Positions 44,262 through 53,174 of a DNA stretch of 64,000 bases are shown in pieces; position 1 is the stretch's first letter; each line of letters starts with the position of its first letter. This DNA comes from Bacteroidota bacterium (GTDB taxonomy: Bacteria; Bacteroidota; Bacteroidia; Palsa-965), in NCBI GenBank assembly GCA_006218065.1, contig VBWE01000011.1, positions 1 to 64,000 on the forward strand. Direction: 5' to 3'. The translations under genes and the position numbers were made by a program. The notes beneath the pieces were generated by a model that worked only from the letters and a program-made list of their open reading frames with translations, was not told the DNA's origin and ran no database searches.

Positions 44262-45789
44262 AGTTCAGGAATTCCTGGCACCTGCGTTTCCGGACTTCGA
44301 GGAATGATTTGCGCGTAACCTTGCTCTCCAGCCAGCCCACGAGATCGAAATTTCCCAAAGCGCCTTTTTCAAATTTATCGTATTCGATCGCCGCGAGCAG
44401 GTGATCGTGCAGCTGGCTGAAAGCTTCCGTTTGCTGCGCTTTCGAAGGGATCGCTTTGATCTTGGTGCGGATAAAATCCATGATCAGCGCTTCCACTTTG
44501 TACAACTTCTGCTTTTTCAGCAGCATCCGGTACGTGGATTTGATGCGGTATTCCAGCAGTTCCTGGTCGCCCTGCTCGAAGTGAATGATGAGACTTTTGA
44601 TGTACGCCCAGGCGATCAGGTCGGGACGCATTTCGCCCGACATCTGCAGGAGGTCCTGCGTAAACCGGTTCGCTCTTTTCCAGTTGCCGAGCGTCATGTA
44701 CAGCGTTACCGCCATGTTCCTGAAATGCAGCAGGTCGATGGTGGAAAACTGCGTGGGCGGGTTGTTCCCGATCAGTTCCTCGATTTCCTGCGCCACCGTA
44801 TCCGCTTCTTCGAAATTTCCGACCGTAGTCATCACGAAAAATTTTTTCGAAAGAAAATGGAACTGCGTATCCAGTCCGACGTTTTTCGTGCGCTTGACTA
44901 AATCTTCCAGCACGCCCAGCGTAGATAAGGCTTCCCGGAATTTCCGCAGGGCGATCTCGCAGATGATTTTGTTGCTGATGGACGCGAGAAAAACATGCGG
45001 ACGCACTTCGAAAAAATGCTCGTGTTTCCAGAGCAGTTCCTGCGTTTTGATCAGGTACTTGTACATTTCTTCGAGCTCGTCGGAAATGTGGCGGTACAAA
45101 TACTGGCAGCGGTAGAAAAAGAAAAGCGAGTACGGGTCCGAAAACTCGTCTTCACTGAATTTATTCACTTCATTGAATACCGCATCGAAAGGTTCCATGT
45201 CCTTTTTGTTGCGCACGAAACCGCGCAGCACCGTGGTGGCCACGAGTTTATCGGAAGCTCTCCGGAGCTGCATGGCCTTGGTTTTCATGCTTTCGAGCAG
45301 GAACCATTCATTGTAAACGGAATCGATTTTTTTGAGCGTGGCTTCGTTGATCTCCCGTTCGCGCGCCAGCAGCAGCTCCCAGTCGAGCACTTCTTCCAGG
45401 TTTTCGTGCAGATCGTAACGCGTGGCCGTTTTTTTGGCGCGGGCGAGTATCTTTTTGCACTGATCCGACAAACCTTTCCGGTGAAGCACTTCCACCCGGT
45501 CGAGCATGCGGCGCATTTCCTGCTTTACGCTGGAACCATGGTACGCGGTAAGTCCGTCGAGAATAAAATTGTAGAGGTAGTTTTTCGCGACCGCAAAAGC
45601 CGACGATTCCGACGTGTACGCAAGTTTTTTGATCAGCGCAGCTTCGTTGTACTCGCGCTGCCGCTCAATCGCGTCAAAAAGCAGGATGTATTTGTTTTTC
45701 CCGCCTTTCTGGTGAAAAGAAGAGAGCTTTTTGATATAACCCTTTTCGTTTTTCGTCAGCGATTTGATCAGTTCAAAAAGAGGCTCCAT
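44260..45789 (-). CDS. Large helical protein of unknown function (TPR-like)
   Basis: 509 residues, almost wholly helical with repeated amphipathic helices and no signal peptide or membrane helix. The N-terminus MEPLFELIKSLTKNEKGYIKKLSSF is distinctive, and later pairs of helices (EEADTVAQEIEELIGNNP.., LRFRNMAVTLYMTLGNWKRANRFTQDLL-type) look like TPR motifs. A cytoplasmic scaffold or regulatory partner is plausible. A possible minus-strand -7 box TAAACTTG lies at 45835-45828. Confidence 0.7.
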   Translation of the reverse strand: MEPLFELIKSLTKNEKGYIKKLSSFHQKGGKNKYILLFDAIERQREYNEAALIKKLAYTSESSAFAVAKNYLYNFILDGLTAYHGSSVKQEMRRMLDRVEVLHRKGLSDQCKKILARAKKTATRYDLHENLEEVLDWELLLAREREINEATLKKIDSVYNEWFLLESMKTKAMQLRRASDKLVATTVLRGFVRNKKDMEPFDAVFNEVNKFSEDEFSDPYSLFFFYRCQYLYRHISDELEEMYKYLIKTQELLWKHEHFFEVRPHVFLASISNKIICEIALRKFREALSTLGVLEDLVKRTKNVGLDTQFHFLSKKFFVMTTVGNFEEADTVAQEIEELIGNNPPTQFSTIDLLHFRNMAVTLYMTLGNWKRANRFTQDLLQMSGEMRPDLIAWAYIKSLIIHFEQGDQELLEYRIKSTYRMLLKKQKLYKVEALIMDFIRTKIKAIPSKAQQTEAFSQLHDHLLAAIEYDKFEKGALGNFDLVGWLESKVTRKSFLEVRKRRCQEFLN

Positions 45790-45887
45790 ACAACCGGCTA
45801 AGGGAAACGAAATTGTTTGCTATATACAAGTTTAGTTAAAAAGCCGGAAGCGGACCGAATCGGATCCGATATAAATAGTACCTCCAT

Positions 45888-46162
45888 GTTTAAAATTCCT
45901 CCGGGGGCGTTTTATAGAAAAGTCTTTTGTGCGTCGGAATGGATTCCGTTCACCGTTTACCGTTTTCAGTTTGCCGTTTTGATATTGCAAGGAAGTCGTC
46001 AAAATCTACATTCTTCTTTATTTCAACAATACAAAACGGCAAATGGTAAACTGAAAACGGTAAACGGTGAACGGTGAACGGTAAACTGAAAACGGTAAAC
46101 GGAATCTATTCCGACATAAACAGTTCCTGGTTTTGTAACAGGCGCCCGGAGGAATTTTAAAC
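45888..46162. repeat. Nested palindromic element, family D copy 2
   Basis: Outer arms (45888-45909 / 46143-46162, GTTTAAAATTCCTCCGGGGG type) match except for a 2-base gap. The next pair TCGGAATGGATTCC (45934-45947) / GGAATCTATTCCGA (46101-46114) differs at one position. The inner arms consist of CGTTTACCGTTTTCAGT-like words (45951-45981 / 46032-46070), with a partial tandem duplication up to 46100. The outer frame is shared with 33421-33680. Confidence 0.85.
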
Positions 46163-46165
46163 AAT

Positions 46166-47368
46166 TCAACACCCCAATTCCTTGTACGTAATCCACGCCA
46201 GCAGGCCCATGCCCGTTTCCAGCGCATTTTCATCGATATCGAAATCCGAGGTATGCACGCCTTTTGTAAAACGGCCGTCGGGCGAAGCCGTTCCCAGCCG
46301 GTAGAAACAGGCGGGCAATTGCTGCGAGAAGTACGCGAAATCTTCGGCGGTCATCCGCATATCCAGCTGCGTTACATTTTCTTTCCCGAGGAATTCTTCC
46401 GCTGCTGCCTGCGCGCGGCCCGTCAGGTCGGGATGGTTGATGAGGTACGGATACCCTTTACGCACTTCGAAATCGCAAACCGCACCCATTTCTTTCGCCA
46501 GGGTTTCGGCGGTACTCTTCATAAATACATGCGCTTTTTCACGCCACTCTTCGTGCATCGTGCGGAAAGTTCCCTGGATATGAACCGTATCCGGAATAAC
46601 GTTCGTCGCGCCCAGTCCTTCGATCCGCCCGAAAGCCAGCACGGTCGGAACAGCCGGTGTGATCTTCGTTTTTTCTTCCATGAACAAAGCATGCAAGGCC
46701 GTGATGATCGTGGAACCCACGATGATCGGGTTCACGTAATCCTGCGGCATGGCCGCATGGCCGCCTTTTCCTTTGATCGTGATGTACAGTTCATCGGTAG
46801 AAGCCATGTACATGCCGCTGCGGAAGCCGACTTTCCCGGCAGGCAGCGATGGGAAAACATGCTGCGCGAAAATCGCTTCAGGACTCGGATGATTGAGCAC
46901 ACCTTCGGCAATCATCAGCGATGCGCCGCCGGGAAGTTTTTCTTCGCCGGGCTGGAAAATAAGTTTAACCGTTCCTTCAAAGCGGTCGCGAAGCTGGTTC
47001 AGGATGCCTGCCGCGCCGAGCAGCGATGCAGAATGGACATCGTGGCCGCAGGCGTGCATCACCCCGCTGTTCTTTGATTTGTATTCGGTTTCGCCGGTTT
47101 CGGTGATCGGGAGCGCATCCATATCAGCGCGCAGCGCGACGGTTTTTTTCGCGGGATTTTTTCCTTCGATCAGCGCCACGATCCCTGTTTTCACGAAGCC
47201 GGTTTTGTACGGAATTTTCAGTTCATCCAGCGCTGCGCAGATGTAGGCGGACGTGTTGAATTCTTCGAAAGAAAGTTCCGGGTGCGCGTGCAGGTGCCTG
47301 CGATAGGCTATCGTTTTGGCCAGGCTGCTTTTGGCCAGCTGTTTTATACTGTCGATCAGGTCGGACAT
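46166..47368 (-). CDS. M20-family amidohydrolase
   Basis: 400 residues. It matches the hippurate/N-acyl-amino-acid amidohydrolase group: HAHPELSFEEFNTSAYI, the metal motif MHACGHDVHSASLLGAA, the general base region FQPGEEKLPGGASLMIAEG, the dimerisation lid (GKGGHAAMPQDYVNPI), and the late histidine region DMRMTAEDFAYFSQQLPACFYRLG. Cytoplasmic metalloenzyme cleaving acyl or similar amide bonds; the substrate cannot be assigned. Confidence 0.92.
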   Translation of the reverse strand: MSDLIDSIKQLAKSSLAKTIAYRRHLHAHPELSFEEFNTSAYICAALDELKIPYKTGFVKTGIVALIEGKNPAKKTVALRADMDALPITETGETEYKSKNSGVMHACGHDVHSASLLGAAGILNQLRDRFEGTVKLIFQPGEEKLPGGASLMIAEGVLNHPSPEAIFAQHVFPSLPAGKVGFRSGMYMASTDELYITIKGKGGHAAMPQDYVNPIIVGSTIITALHALFMEEKTKITPAVPTVLAFGRIEGLGATNVIPDTVHIQGTFRTMHEEWREKAHVFMKSTAETLAKEMGAVCDFEVRKGYPYLINHPDLTGRAQAAAEEFLGKENVTQLDMRMTAEDFAYFSQQLPACFYRLGTASPDGRFTKGVHTSDFDIDENALETGMGLLAWITYKELGC

Positions 47369-47373
47369 GGCGT

Positions 47374-47381
47374 CAAATATA
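47374..47381 (-). promoter_or_regulatory. -7 element abutting the M20 amidohydrolase gene
   Basis: Minus-strand TATATTTG (47381 to 47374) is an exact consensus match, 5 bases before the ATG at 47368, implying a leaderless transcript separate from the SIR2 gene upstream. Confidence 0.6.
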
Positions 47382-47394
47382 GCCGGGATTTAAT

Positions 47395-48546
47395 TTATGA
47401 CAACCCGGAACTGAGAAATTGCTCCAGGCCGCCCGACAGGTAGGTGAACCGGTCTTTACCGAAAAGCAACTCGTACTGCGCTTTGGCCGATTCGCCGTGC
47501 TGTACAACGATCACATCATTTTTCGGCAGCGTTTTCCCGCTCGAGTTTTTCGCCCGCACCAGCAGCGACTTGATGGCGATATCTTCCGGCGGCAGCGAAT
47601 AACCGATAATGATCAGCCGGTCGGCATTCCGGATCGCTTCCAGCGCCGATTTCCAGATGTGCAGCAGGTTCGAATCGCGCACGTCCCGTTCAAAGGAAGG
47701 TGCCACGATCAGGCTTTTCAGCGGACCGTTGCCGCAATGACAGGAATTCAGCGTATCGGTTTCGTTGCGGAACGACTGGTGAATAATATTGCCTGACGGG
47801 TTGATATACACGTGATCGCAGAGGTCGCATTTCAGCCAGTTGAGCGAGCCGTGCAGTTTCAGTATCTGCAGGTAGGTTTCTTTGGTCGGGTAAATAACTT
47901 CACCGGTGTCTTCTTCCGCATGGCGCCAGCTGAAACCGAAATCAACGTTCCGCGGATCCTTGATATTCTGCCGGTAGATTTCCATTTCCACCTTGGTATC
48001 GTAGTTCGTCGTGATCAGCGCGGTTTTATTCGCGGCGGAAATCTGCTGCGTAACGAAACCGACAAACCTGTCGAGCTTTGATTTTTCTTCGGCTGTATAA
48101 TACGGCTGATCTTTCAGTGTTTCGTAAATCGCCCGGTCGAGCAGTCTCCGGTAGTAGTTGAGATCTTTTGCCGAATAGCTGTTTTCCCTTTGCACACGGA
48201 AATCTTTTACCGGGAAAGGAACGTTGTTGTTCACGTTCAGGTGATCGACCAGGGAAAGAATTTCGGTGATGAGCGGGAACTGGATTTCCTTTTTCTTTTC
48301 CGCCGCCGCATTTTCATATTCCTGCCAGCGATTTTGCAAACCCGGCATCAGGGAGTACAGAAAGTACAACAGGTCTTCTTCCATTTCCCTGCGGACCGCA
48401 GGCGGGAAATCGCTGTGCGGGTTTTCGGCGAACAGGTTTCCCTGGGCAATGGAATCGAGAATCACCGGAAGTATTTCGCGCGTAAGCGGAATGCCGAAAG
48501 GTTTCGATGCCCCGGCGCCCATGAAAATGGCAATCTTTTTTCCCAT
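47395..48546 (-). CDS. SIR2-like domain protein with zinc-ribbon cysteines
   Basis: 383 residues, no signal peptide. SIR2-fold elements: FMGAGASKPFGIPLT (NAD-binding loop, ~8-22), ITTNYD (178-183), LKLHGSLNW (229-237, the sirtuin HG motif) and IIIGYSLPPEDIAIK near the end. Cysteines C240-x2-C243 and C269-x-C271 could bind zinc, as in deacetylase sirtuins, though the second pair is CxC. The ~100-residue helical insert (45-150) is unlike sirtuins and resembles SIR2_2-type NADases known from anti-phage systems. No defence partner is adjacent; the role is open. Confidence 0.8.
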   Translation of the reverse strand: MGKKIAIFMGAGASKPFGIPLTREILPVILDSIAQGNLFAENPHSDFPPAVRREMEEDLLYFLYSLMPGLQNRWQEYENAAAEKKKEIQFPLITEILSLVDHLNVNNNVPFPVKDFRVQRENSYSAKDLNYYRRLLDRAIYETLKDQPYYTAEEKSKLDRFVGFVTQQISAANKTALITTNYDTKVEMEIYRQNIKDPRNVDFGFSWRHAEEDTGEVIYPTKETYLQILKLHGSLNWLKCDLCDHVYINPSGNIIHQSFRNETDTLNSCHCGNGPLKSLIVAPSFERDVRDSNLLHIWKSALEAIRNADRLIIIGYSLPPEDIAIKSLLVRAKNSSGKTLPKNDVIVVQHGESAKAQYELLFGKDRFTYLSGGLEQFLSSGLS

Positions 48547-48550
48547 ATTT

Positions 48551-48623
48551 CGAATTGCGAATGCCGAATGTCGAATGATGAAGGGATGATCACTTCGGCA
48601 TTCGCAATTCGGTATTCGGCATT
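48551..48623. repeat. Inverted-repeat element built of GAATGCCGAATG words
   Basis: Left part 48551-48583 (CGAATTGCGAATGCCGAATG and on) and right part 48593-48623 (CTTCGGCATTCGCAATTCGG and on) are inverted with several mismatches. A degenerate single-sided fragment with the words ATCGAACTC..AATGTCGAATGCCGAAG occurs at 3315-3341. It separates two minus-strand genes. Confidence 0.75.
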
Positions 48624-48626
48624 ATT

Positions 48627-51600
48627 TTAAAAGTCGAGGCTGAACGAGAGATGGGTAACCGGCTGCAGCACTACGCCGCTGTCGATACCCCAGGCGCGGT
48701 CGAGGCGGACGAAATAACCCCAGATACGCGCGCGCAATCCGAAACCGTATCCGCCGACGATCGGCTCTTTGTGGTTTTTCAGGATCACGGTGATCGGGTT
48801 ACCGGCCGAACCGATGATCGTGGTGTTAAGCGAGTTTTCTTCCGAGTACGGGTTCGGTCCGTTCCAGGCCGTTCCGATATCGCCGAAACCTACTACCTGG
48901 AAGGTGTTCAGGAAGTCGGAACGCATCGGCCTGTTGAACAGGTAACGGAAAAGCGGCACACGCAGTTCCGAGTTGATCACGGCGAAATTATTCCCGTTGC
49001 GGGTATTCTGGTGAAAACCGCGCATCGGCGTGGCCAGCGTCTGGTACGCGTAATTCTGCTCGGTCGAGATCGGTATGCTGTTGTTGAATTTCGGCAGCAG
49101 CCAGTTGTCCACGCCGCCCATGTAATAAATCAGTTTCTGGTGACCGAATGAGGTACTGGCGGCGAAGCGCGTAGCCCAAACAATTTCGCGGTGTACTCTC
49201 TGGTAATGACGGATGTCGATGCCGAGTACGTACATGTCGTTCGTGTATCGGTTATCCTCGTTCTTCGCTTTGAGCAGGCTGTCGAGTCCTTCGAATGCTT
49301 CCGCAAAAACTTTCAGGCGCATGCCGTTGTACAAATTAAGCCCGCGTTTAATCGTATTGTCGAAAACGAATTCCAGTTTGGCGCCCGCCAGGTTGTTGTA
49401 TTTGTTTTTCGCAAGCAGGTTGCCGTAGTCCGTCGATGTGTATACCGTACGGTCGTTACGGTACGTTGCCGATCCTCGGAGGAAAGCCACTTCGCTGAAC
49501 GGCCATTTCAGGCTGTAGCGTCCTTCGTGCGTATGGATTTTAATGAGCGAAGTCCCGCCCCCGGCCACGTTGAGGAACGACTGGCGATGCAGTACGATCT
49601 GGCGGTCGAGCCGGCGGACGCGGTCGTCGTAAGCCAGCATGTATTCGTTACTGTTCAGGTTCCCCGACAGGCGGACACCGGCGGTGATTTTATAATCTTC
49701 CAGCAGGTCGCTCATGCCGATCTTGAACAAGCCGGTGAAGCCAGGGTTCAGGTAAACCGGTGCGCCGCCACCTGTAAAGCGCTGGTAGCCCTGGTTCAGG
49801 AAACTGTTGTCGAGCTGGCTGACCACGTATTCGGTGCCGTACTGGATTTTGTAATTGCGCGCGATCGGCAGCAGGAATTCGTCTTTCGGCGTTTTCGGAA
49901 GCGTGGTATCCGCAACAGCGACTTTGTTCGTATCCGGGTTCACCGGGTTTTTCTTAACGGTATCCGTGCTGAACTGGTAATTCTTGATGTCGATTTTTTT
50001 CGCGGTGTCTTTCGGCGTATCGGTGGTTTTTACCGTCTGCAGTTTCTGCGTGCCGGACTCTTTTTTCTTTTGCTCCTGCTTGACTTTATCCAGCGAATCG
50101 ATTTCCAGGTCGATGCGGAACTGTTCGATGGCCAGGTCGCGGTAGCCGGTATTCTTCAGCTTCGAGGCTCCCATGGCGGTAAACGGGATCATCTCCCCGA
50201 TATACATCCGGTAATTTCCATCGTGGTAAATGATCTCGCCGTATTTGTTGGCGGCGGGATTCACGTCCTGCTCGAGAATATTTCTCGCATAGTTGGTCAC
50301 CGGGATGCTTCGCGCGAAATAGCGGTAATGCGCCGCCGTGTCGATGTAGGCGATCGTGCTGTCGAAATACGCGAGGTAGCGGTTGCGGATGCCGTTCTGG
50401 TCGCTCACGAAACAGTAGTGCGTGGAATCCCAGGCGGTGGCCTGTATTTCATTTACACCGGGCGTATTGGTGAGCCGGCGCAGTACGTTCGATTTGGTTT
50501 TGTAATTGTACAGCCACAGGTCGTAGGTTCCCGGCAGGATGATATCGGGGTTCACCGTTTTCATCGTGTCGAGTTCCCGGTTCGAGCTGAAAATGATGCT
50601 GCGTCCGCCGTCCACGAAACGCGGGTTCAGGTCGTCGTAAATGTCTTTGGTAACCGGCTCGGCCGATCCGCCGGCAATATTGTACACGAAAATATCGGTC
50701 TGCCCGTTCTGCACCGCCGACATGACCAGCTGCTTGCCGTCGTCGGAATACGCGAAATCGATGATCTTGATGAAATTGAAAATCGGCCGGATAATTTTTT
50801 CTTTGGTCTCCGGCGTATAAATCACGAGAAAGGTTTCTCCTTTTTTCTCGTAGATGTAGGCGAAAAGTTTGCCGGACGGATGCCAGGCCATGATCGGATA
50901 CGAGTAGTCGTTGATCCGGTCGAGTTTCTGCCCTGATTTCAGCAGGCGTTTCGGTTTTCCGCCGCTCACATTGTAAAGCCAGAGTTTGTACTGCCCCATT
51001 TCGTTGGTGGCGAAAACCACGTTCTGCCCGTCCGGGCTCACTTTAAGCTGGCTGTAAATGCGCGTGTTTTTCGGTTTGGCCAGTACCGGGGCCTGTTTCG
51101 GAAGTACGCGGGTAGTATCGTTCGGAACGTAACGTTTCAGGTAATAATCCATCCATTCGAAACTGAGGTTTTTCACGCTCAGGCCGATGACGAACATGTA
51201 CGAGCTTTCCACGTTGCGGCTCACCTTGGTCATGTAAAGCAGGTTCGAGATCACCGAAGGGCCGTATTTCTCGGCGATGTAATACCAGATGGAATGCCCG
51301 GCAAACTCTGCGTCGGTGCCGGTGAGGTGGTTGAACTGGCGGTATTTCCCGGTCATGATGCCGTCGCGCACGCGGTCGTCCACCTCGGTATTCCAGCCTT
51401 TCGAAACATACGCGACCAGGCCTTTGGTGTACCATTCGGGCAGCACGAGCAGGGTGGAATTTTTGAGCATGTCCTTCACATTACCGCCGTACATCATCTG
51501 GTTGATGAGCACTTCGGCAATGCCTGCGCGGATCTGTTCGTCGAGCCGGCGGTGATCGCCTTCGTAATAGATAAACACTTTACGGCCCACGATACGCGTA

Positions 51601-51962
51601 ACGCCGCCCACGTTGAACTGGTCTTCGTTGAACAGGCCGATATTGCTCTGCTTATAGTCTTCCTGCTTATTGTAAATGATGAACTGGATCCGGTCCTCGA
51701 GCGTGTAATCGAACATCTTCTCGATTTCGGCCAGGTGGCGTTTGGCTGCGCGGGCTACGTAAATCGCGAGTTCTTTGCCGCCGGTATTGAAATAGGTTTC
51801 GTACTTCTCGAATTTAAAATAAGCCCATTTGAAATCCTGGTACTGCACACGGCTTTTGCCGAAATCGATATTGGAGCCGCTGTAAAACTGCGCAGGCATG
51901 CTGCACGGAAACAGGAGGAACAGGAAGGGGACGAAGTACCGGGTTAAATTCAATCGTTGCAT
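48627..51962 (-). CDS. Pseudo-peptidase / PD40 propeller / outer-membrane beta-barrel fusion
   Basis: 1111 residues from the ATG at 51962 (MQRLNLTRYFVPFLFLLFPCSMPAQ signal). Residues ~40-280 resemble a peptidase_MA/M1-like domain (LPEWYTKGLVAYVSKGW, AGHSIWYYIAEKYGP), but the expected HExxH helix reads RAGIAEVLIN, so it is probably inactive. Residues ~300-560 hold TolB/WD40-like PD40 repeats (YSQLKVSPDGQNVVFATNE, FVDGGRSIIFSSNREL). A disordered KKES/TDTPKDTAKK linker leads to a ~400-residue beta-rich region ending in HLSFSLDF, a typical outer-membrane barrel terminus. Probably an outer-membrane protein with a large periplasmic part. Confidence 0.8.
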   Translation of the reverse strand: MQRLNLTRYFVPFLFLLFPCSMPAQFYSGSNIDFGKSRVQYQDFKWAYFKFEKYETYFNTGGKELAIYVARAAKRHLAEIEKMFDYTLEDRIQFIIYNKQEDYKQSNIGLFNEDQFNVGGVTRIVGRKVFIYYEGDHRRLDEQIRAGIAEVLINQMMYGGNVKDMLKNSTLLVLPEWYTKGLVAYVSKGWNTEVDDRVRDGIMTGKYRQFNHLTGTDAEFAGHSIWYYIAEKYGPSVISNLLYMTKVSRNVESSYMFVIGLSVKNLSFEWMDYYLKRYVPNDTTRVLPKQAPVLAKPKNTRIYSQLKVSPDGQNVVFATNEMGQYKLWLYNVSGGKPKRLLKSGQKLDRINDYSYPIMAWHPSGKLFAYIYEKKGETFLVIYTPETKEKIIRPIFNFIKIIDFAYSDDGKQLVMSAVQNGQTDIFVYNIAGGSAEPVTKDIYDDLNPRFVDGGRSIIFSSNRELDTMKTVNPDIILPGTYDLWLYNYKTKSNVLRRLTNTPGVNEIQATAWDSTHYCFVSDQNGIRNRYLAYFDSTIAYIDTAAHYRYFARSIPVTNYARNILEQDVNPAANKYGEIIYHDGNYRMYIGEMIPFTAMGASKLKNTGYRDLAIEQFRIDLEIDSLDKVKQEQKKKESGTQKLQTVKTTDTPKDTAKKIDIKNYQFSTDTVKKNPVNPDTNKVAVADTTLPKTPKDEFLLPIARNYKIQYGTEYVVSQLDNSFLNQGYQRFTGGGAPVYLNPGFTGLFKIGMSDLLEDYKITAGVRLSGNLNSNEYMLAYDDRVRRLDRQIVLHRQSFLNVAGGGTSLIKIHTHEGRYSLKWPFSEVAFLRGSATYRNDRTVYTSTDYGNLLAKNKYNNLAGAKLEFVFDNTIKRGLNLYNGMRLKVFAEAFEGLDSLLKAKNEDNRYTNDMYVLGIDIRHYQRVHREIVWATRFAASTSFGHQKLIYYMGGVDNWLLPKFNNSIPISTEQNYAYQTLATPMRGFHQNTRNGNNFAVINSELRVPLFRYLFNRPMRSDFLNTFQVVGFGDIGTAWNGPNPYSEENSLNTTIIGSAGNPITVILKNHKEPIVGGYGFGLRARIWGYFVRLDRAWGIDSGVVLQPVTHLSFSLDF

Positions 51963-52100
51963 CGCATGTATTATAAGGTAGAAACGCCTGGGGAGCTGCA
52001 TTTCTTGTAAACAGCTAATTTACGACAAAATATTGTTTATGTATAAAACTCCTCAGCGTATGGTACTTTCGGGAAGTTCCGGGTACTTCGGAGTGGACTG

Positions 52101-52262
52101 GATTGCCGATTTTGGATTGCCGATTGGCGATTTTACTCTGCGTAAACCCTGCGTCCCTGCGCCCTGCGGTGAAAACGGAATACAAACTTCACCGCGAAGG
52201 CACAAAGGCGCTAAAGCATGCTGCCAATCGCAAATCGGCAATCGCAAATCGGCAATCGGAAA
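52101..52262. repeat. Composite inverted-repeat element (GATTGCCGATTT arms, CTGCGTCCCTGC core)
   Basis: Left arm 52101-52134 and right arm 52223-52262 are imperfect inverted repeats of GATTGCCGATTT words. The centre holds CTGCGT/CCTGCG words ending in GCGGTGAA (52166-52173), facing TTCACCGC (52188-52195) followed by GAAGGCACAAAGGCGCTAAA. It is in the 392-base gap between the divergent genes starting at 51962 and 52355; no gene was seen there. Confidence 0.8.
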
Positions 52263-52306
52263 TAAGTCCCGCTGCTCCGCCTTGTAAAACCCATCTCAAA
52301 GATTCC

Positions 52307-52314
52307 TATATTCG
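52307..52314 (+). promoter_or_regulatory. Possible -7 element before the small exported protein
   Basis: TATATTCG differs by one base from TAnnTTTG and lies 40 bases before the ATG at 52355. Confidence 0.35.
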
Positions 52315-52354
52315 TTCTGCCTTTTGGCCGGCTTTTTGCTGATTCGGCACGACC

Positions 52355-52822
52355 ATGAACCTGCGTTTACTTTTTGTTTCCGTTATCCTGTTTTGTTCCC
52401 CGGCTCTTTTCGGCCAGGCGATGCTGCTTGTAAAGACTTCGCTGCAGCGGGAAATCGGCCCGGACAAGAAAACCGTTTCCGAAACCTGTTTCGTGGATTT
52501 TGAAAAACGCGCGGCTTTCCCTTTCGTGGTCGATTCGGTGAAATCAACGACCGGGAAGAAGATCGAATTCGAATTCTTCCACGTGGAGATGATCATGCAG
52601 AAGGACGATATCGAATGGAAACTTTCCAAAGACTTCCCGGCGGATAAAATGGGCTTATTTCAACTCCAGATCAAAAAGAGTTCCGGCGATCAGAAACAGC
52701 CGGCAGTCAACGCGAAAATCGATCTCACCAAGGGTTTCGTGATCTACGCGCACGATAACGGCAAACCGGTACAACTGAAAGTCGAGAAGATCGACCATTT
52801 GCCGGATGCGGAGAAGAAGTGA
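52355..52822 (+). CDS. Small exported protein of unknown function
   Basis: 155 residues: signal peptide MNLRLLFVSVILFCSPALFGQ, then an apparently folded domain with alternating hydrophobic residues (KKIEFEFFHVEMIMQKDDIEWKLSKDF) and a basic C-terminus. No cysteine pair, lipobox or sorting domain. No family recognised. A half copy of the family-B outer arm lies 13 bases downstream. Confidence 0.6.
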   Translation: MNLRLLFVSVILFCSPALFGQAMLLVKTSLQREIGPDKKTVSETCFVDFEKRAAFPFVVDSVKSTTGKKIEFEFFHVEMIMQKDDIEWKLSKDFPADKMGLFQLQIKKSSGDQKQPAVNAKIDLTKGFVIYAHDNGKPVQLKVEKIDHLPDAEKK

Positions 52823-52835
52823 AACTCCAACTTCT

Positions 52836-52857
52836 AACTTTCTCCAAAGGAGTCCTT
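52836..52857. repeat. Solitary half-copy of the family B outer arm
   Basis: The 22-base stretch beginning AACTTTCTCCAAAGGAGT is identical to the outer arm at 41643-41664. Its inverse partner is absent here, although a looser ATCCTTCGGATCGGACAAG follows at 52867-52885. Confidence 0.7.
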
Positions 52858-52970
52858 TCCGTAGGAATCCTTCGGATCGGACAAGCAGCAATTTCCGGAT
52901 ATAAAATGATCAGGATGGCGTCAGGCATCTGGAAAGGCTACATTTTTTTATTTCGGATTTAGGGGTATTC

Positions 52971-53108
52971 TGTAACGGTTTGCGGCTACCAGTAGTTGGC
53001 GTTTTGGAACACTCAACTGTCTTTATCCACCTAAGTTTATTAGTTGCACAACTGTTTATATTTGCACTTCACCCGCCATAACGCAAAGCTGCTGTTACCA
53101 CCAGTGCT
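52971..53108. repeat. attC-like repeat 1, left boundary of the SRPBCC module
   Basis: The site starts near GTAACGGTTTGCGGCT (52972), contains TTGCACAACTGTTT and GCACTTCACCCGCCATAACG, and ends in GCTGTTACCACCAGTGCT (53091-53108). It aligns with the site at 55031-55170 over its full length, same orientation. GTTACCACCAGTGCT (53094-53108) is complementary, bar one base, to AGCATTGGTGGTAAC (55027-55041). Layout resembles integron attC sites, but the RYYYAAC/GTTRRRY consensus is not strictly met. The rest of 52886-53174 shows no gene. Confidence 0.5.
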
Positions 53109-53174
53109 TTTTCCCCTTTGCGTCAGGTCATAGGTGACCACAGTCTATTGTGTTGCAGTTTTCGGTCTAGCTTG

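Noticed and set aside
45951-46100. CRISPR-like short repeats
   Set aside because: The repeated words are directly adjacent, imperfect and mirrored as an inverted repeat; there are no unique spacers and no cas genes.
46018-46233. Short minus-strand frame over the family D copy 2 element
   Set aside because: The repetitive FSVYRSPFTVYRF translation is just the CGTTTACC words; no gene.
49191-50936. 581-codon open frame on the plus strand inside the 48627-51962 gene
   Set aside because: It is exactly antisense to a well-supported exported protein, has no start context, and its translation is rich in Arg/Val/His as expected for a GC-rich shadow frame.
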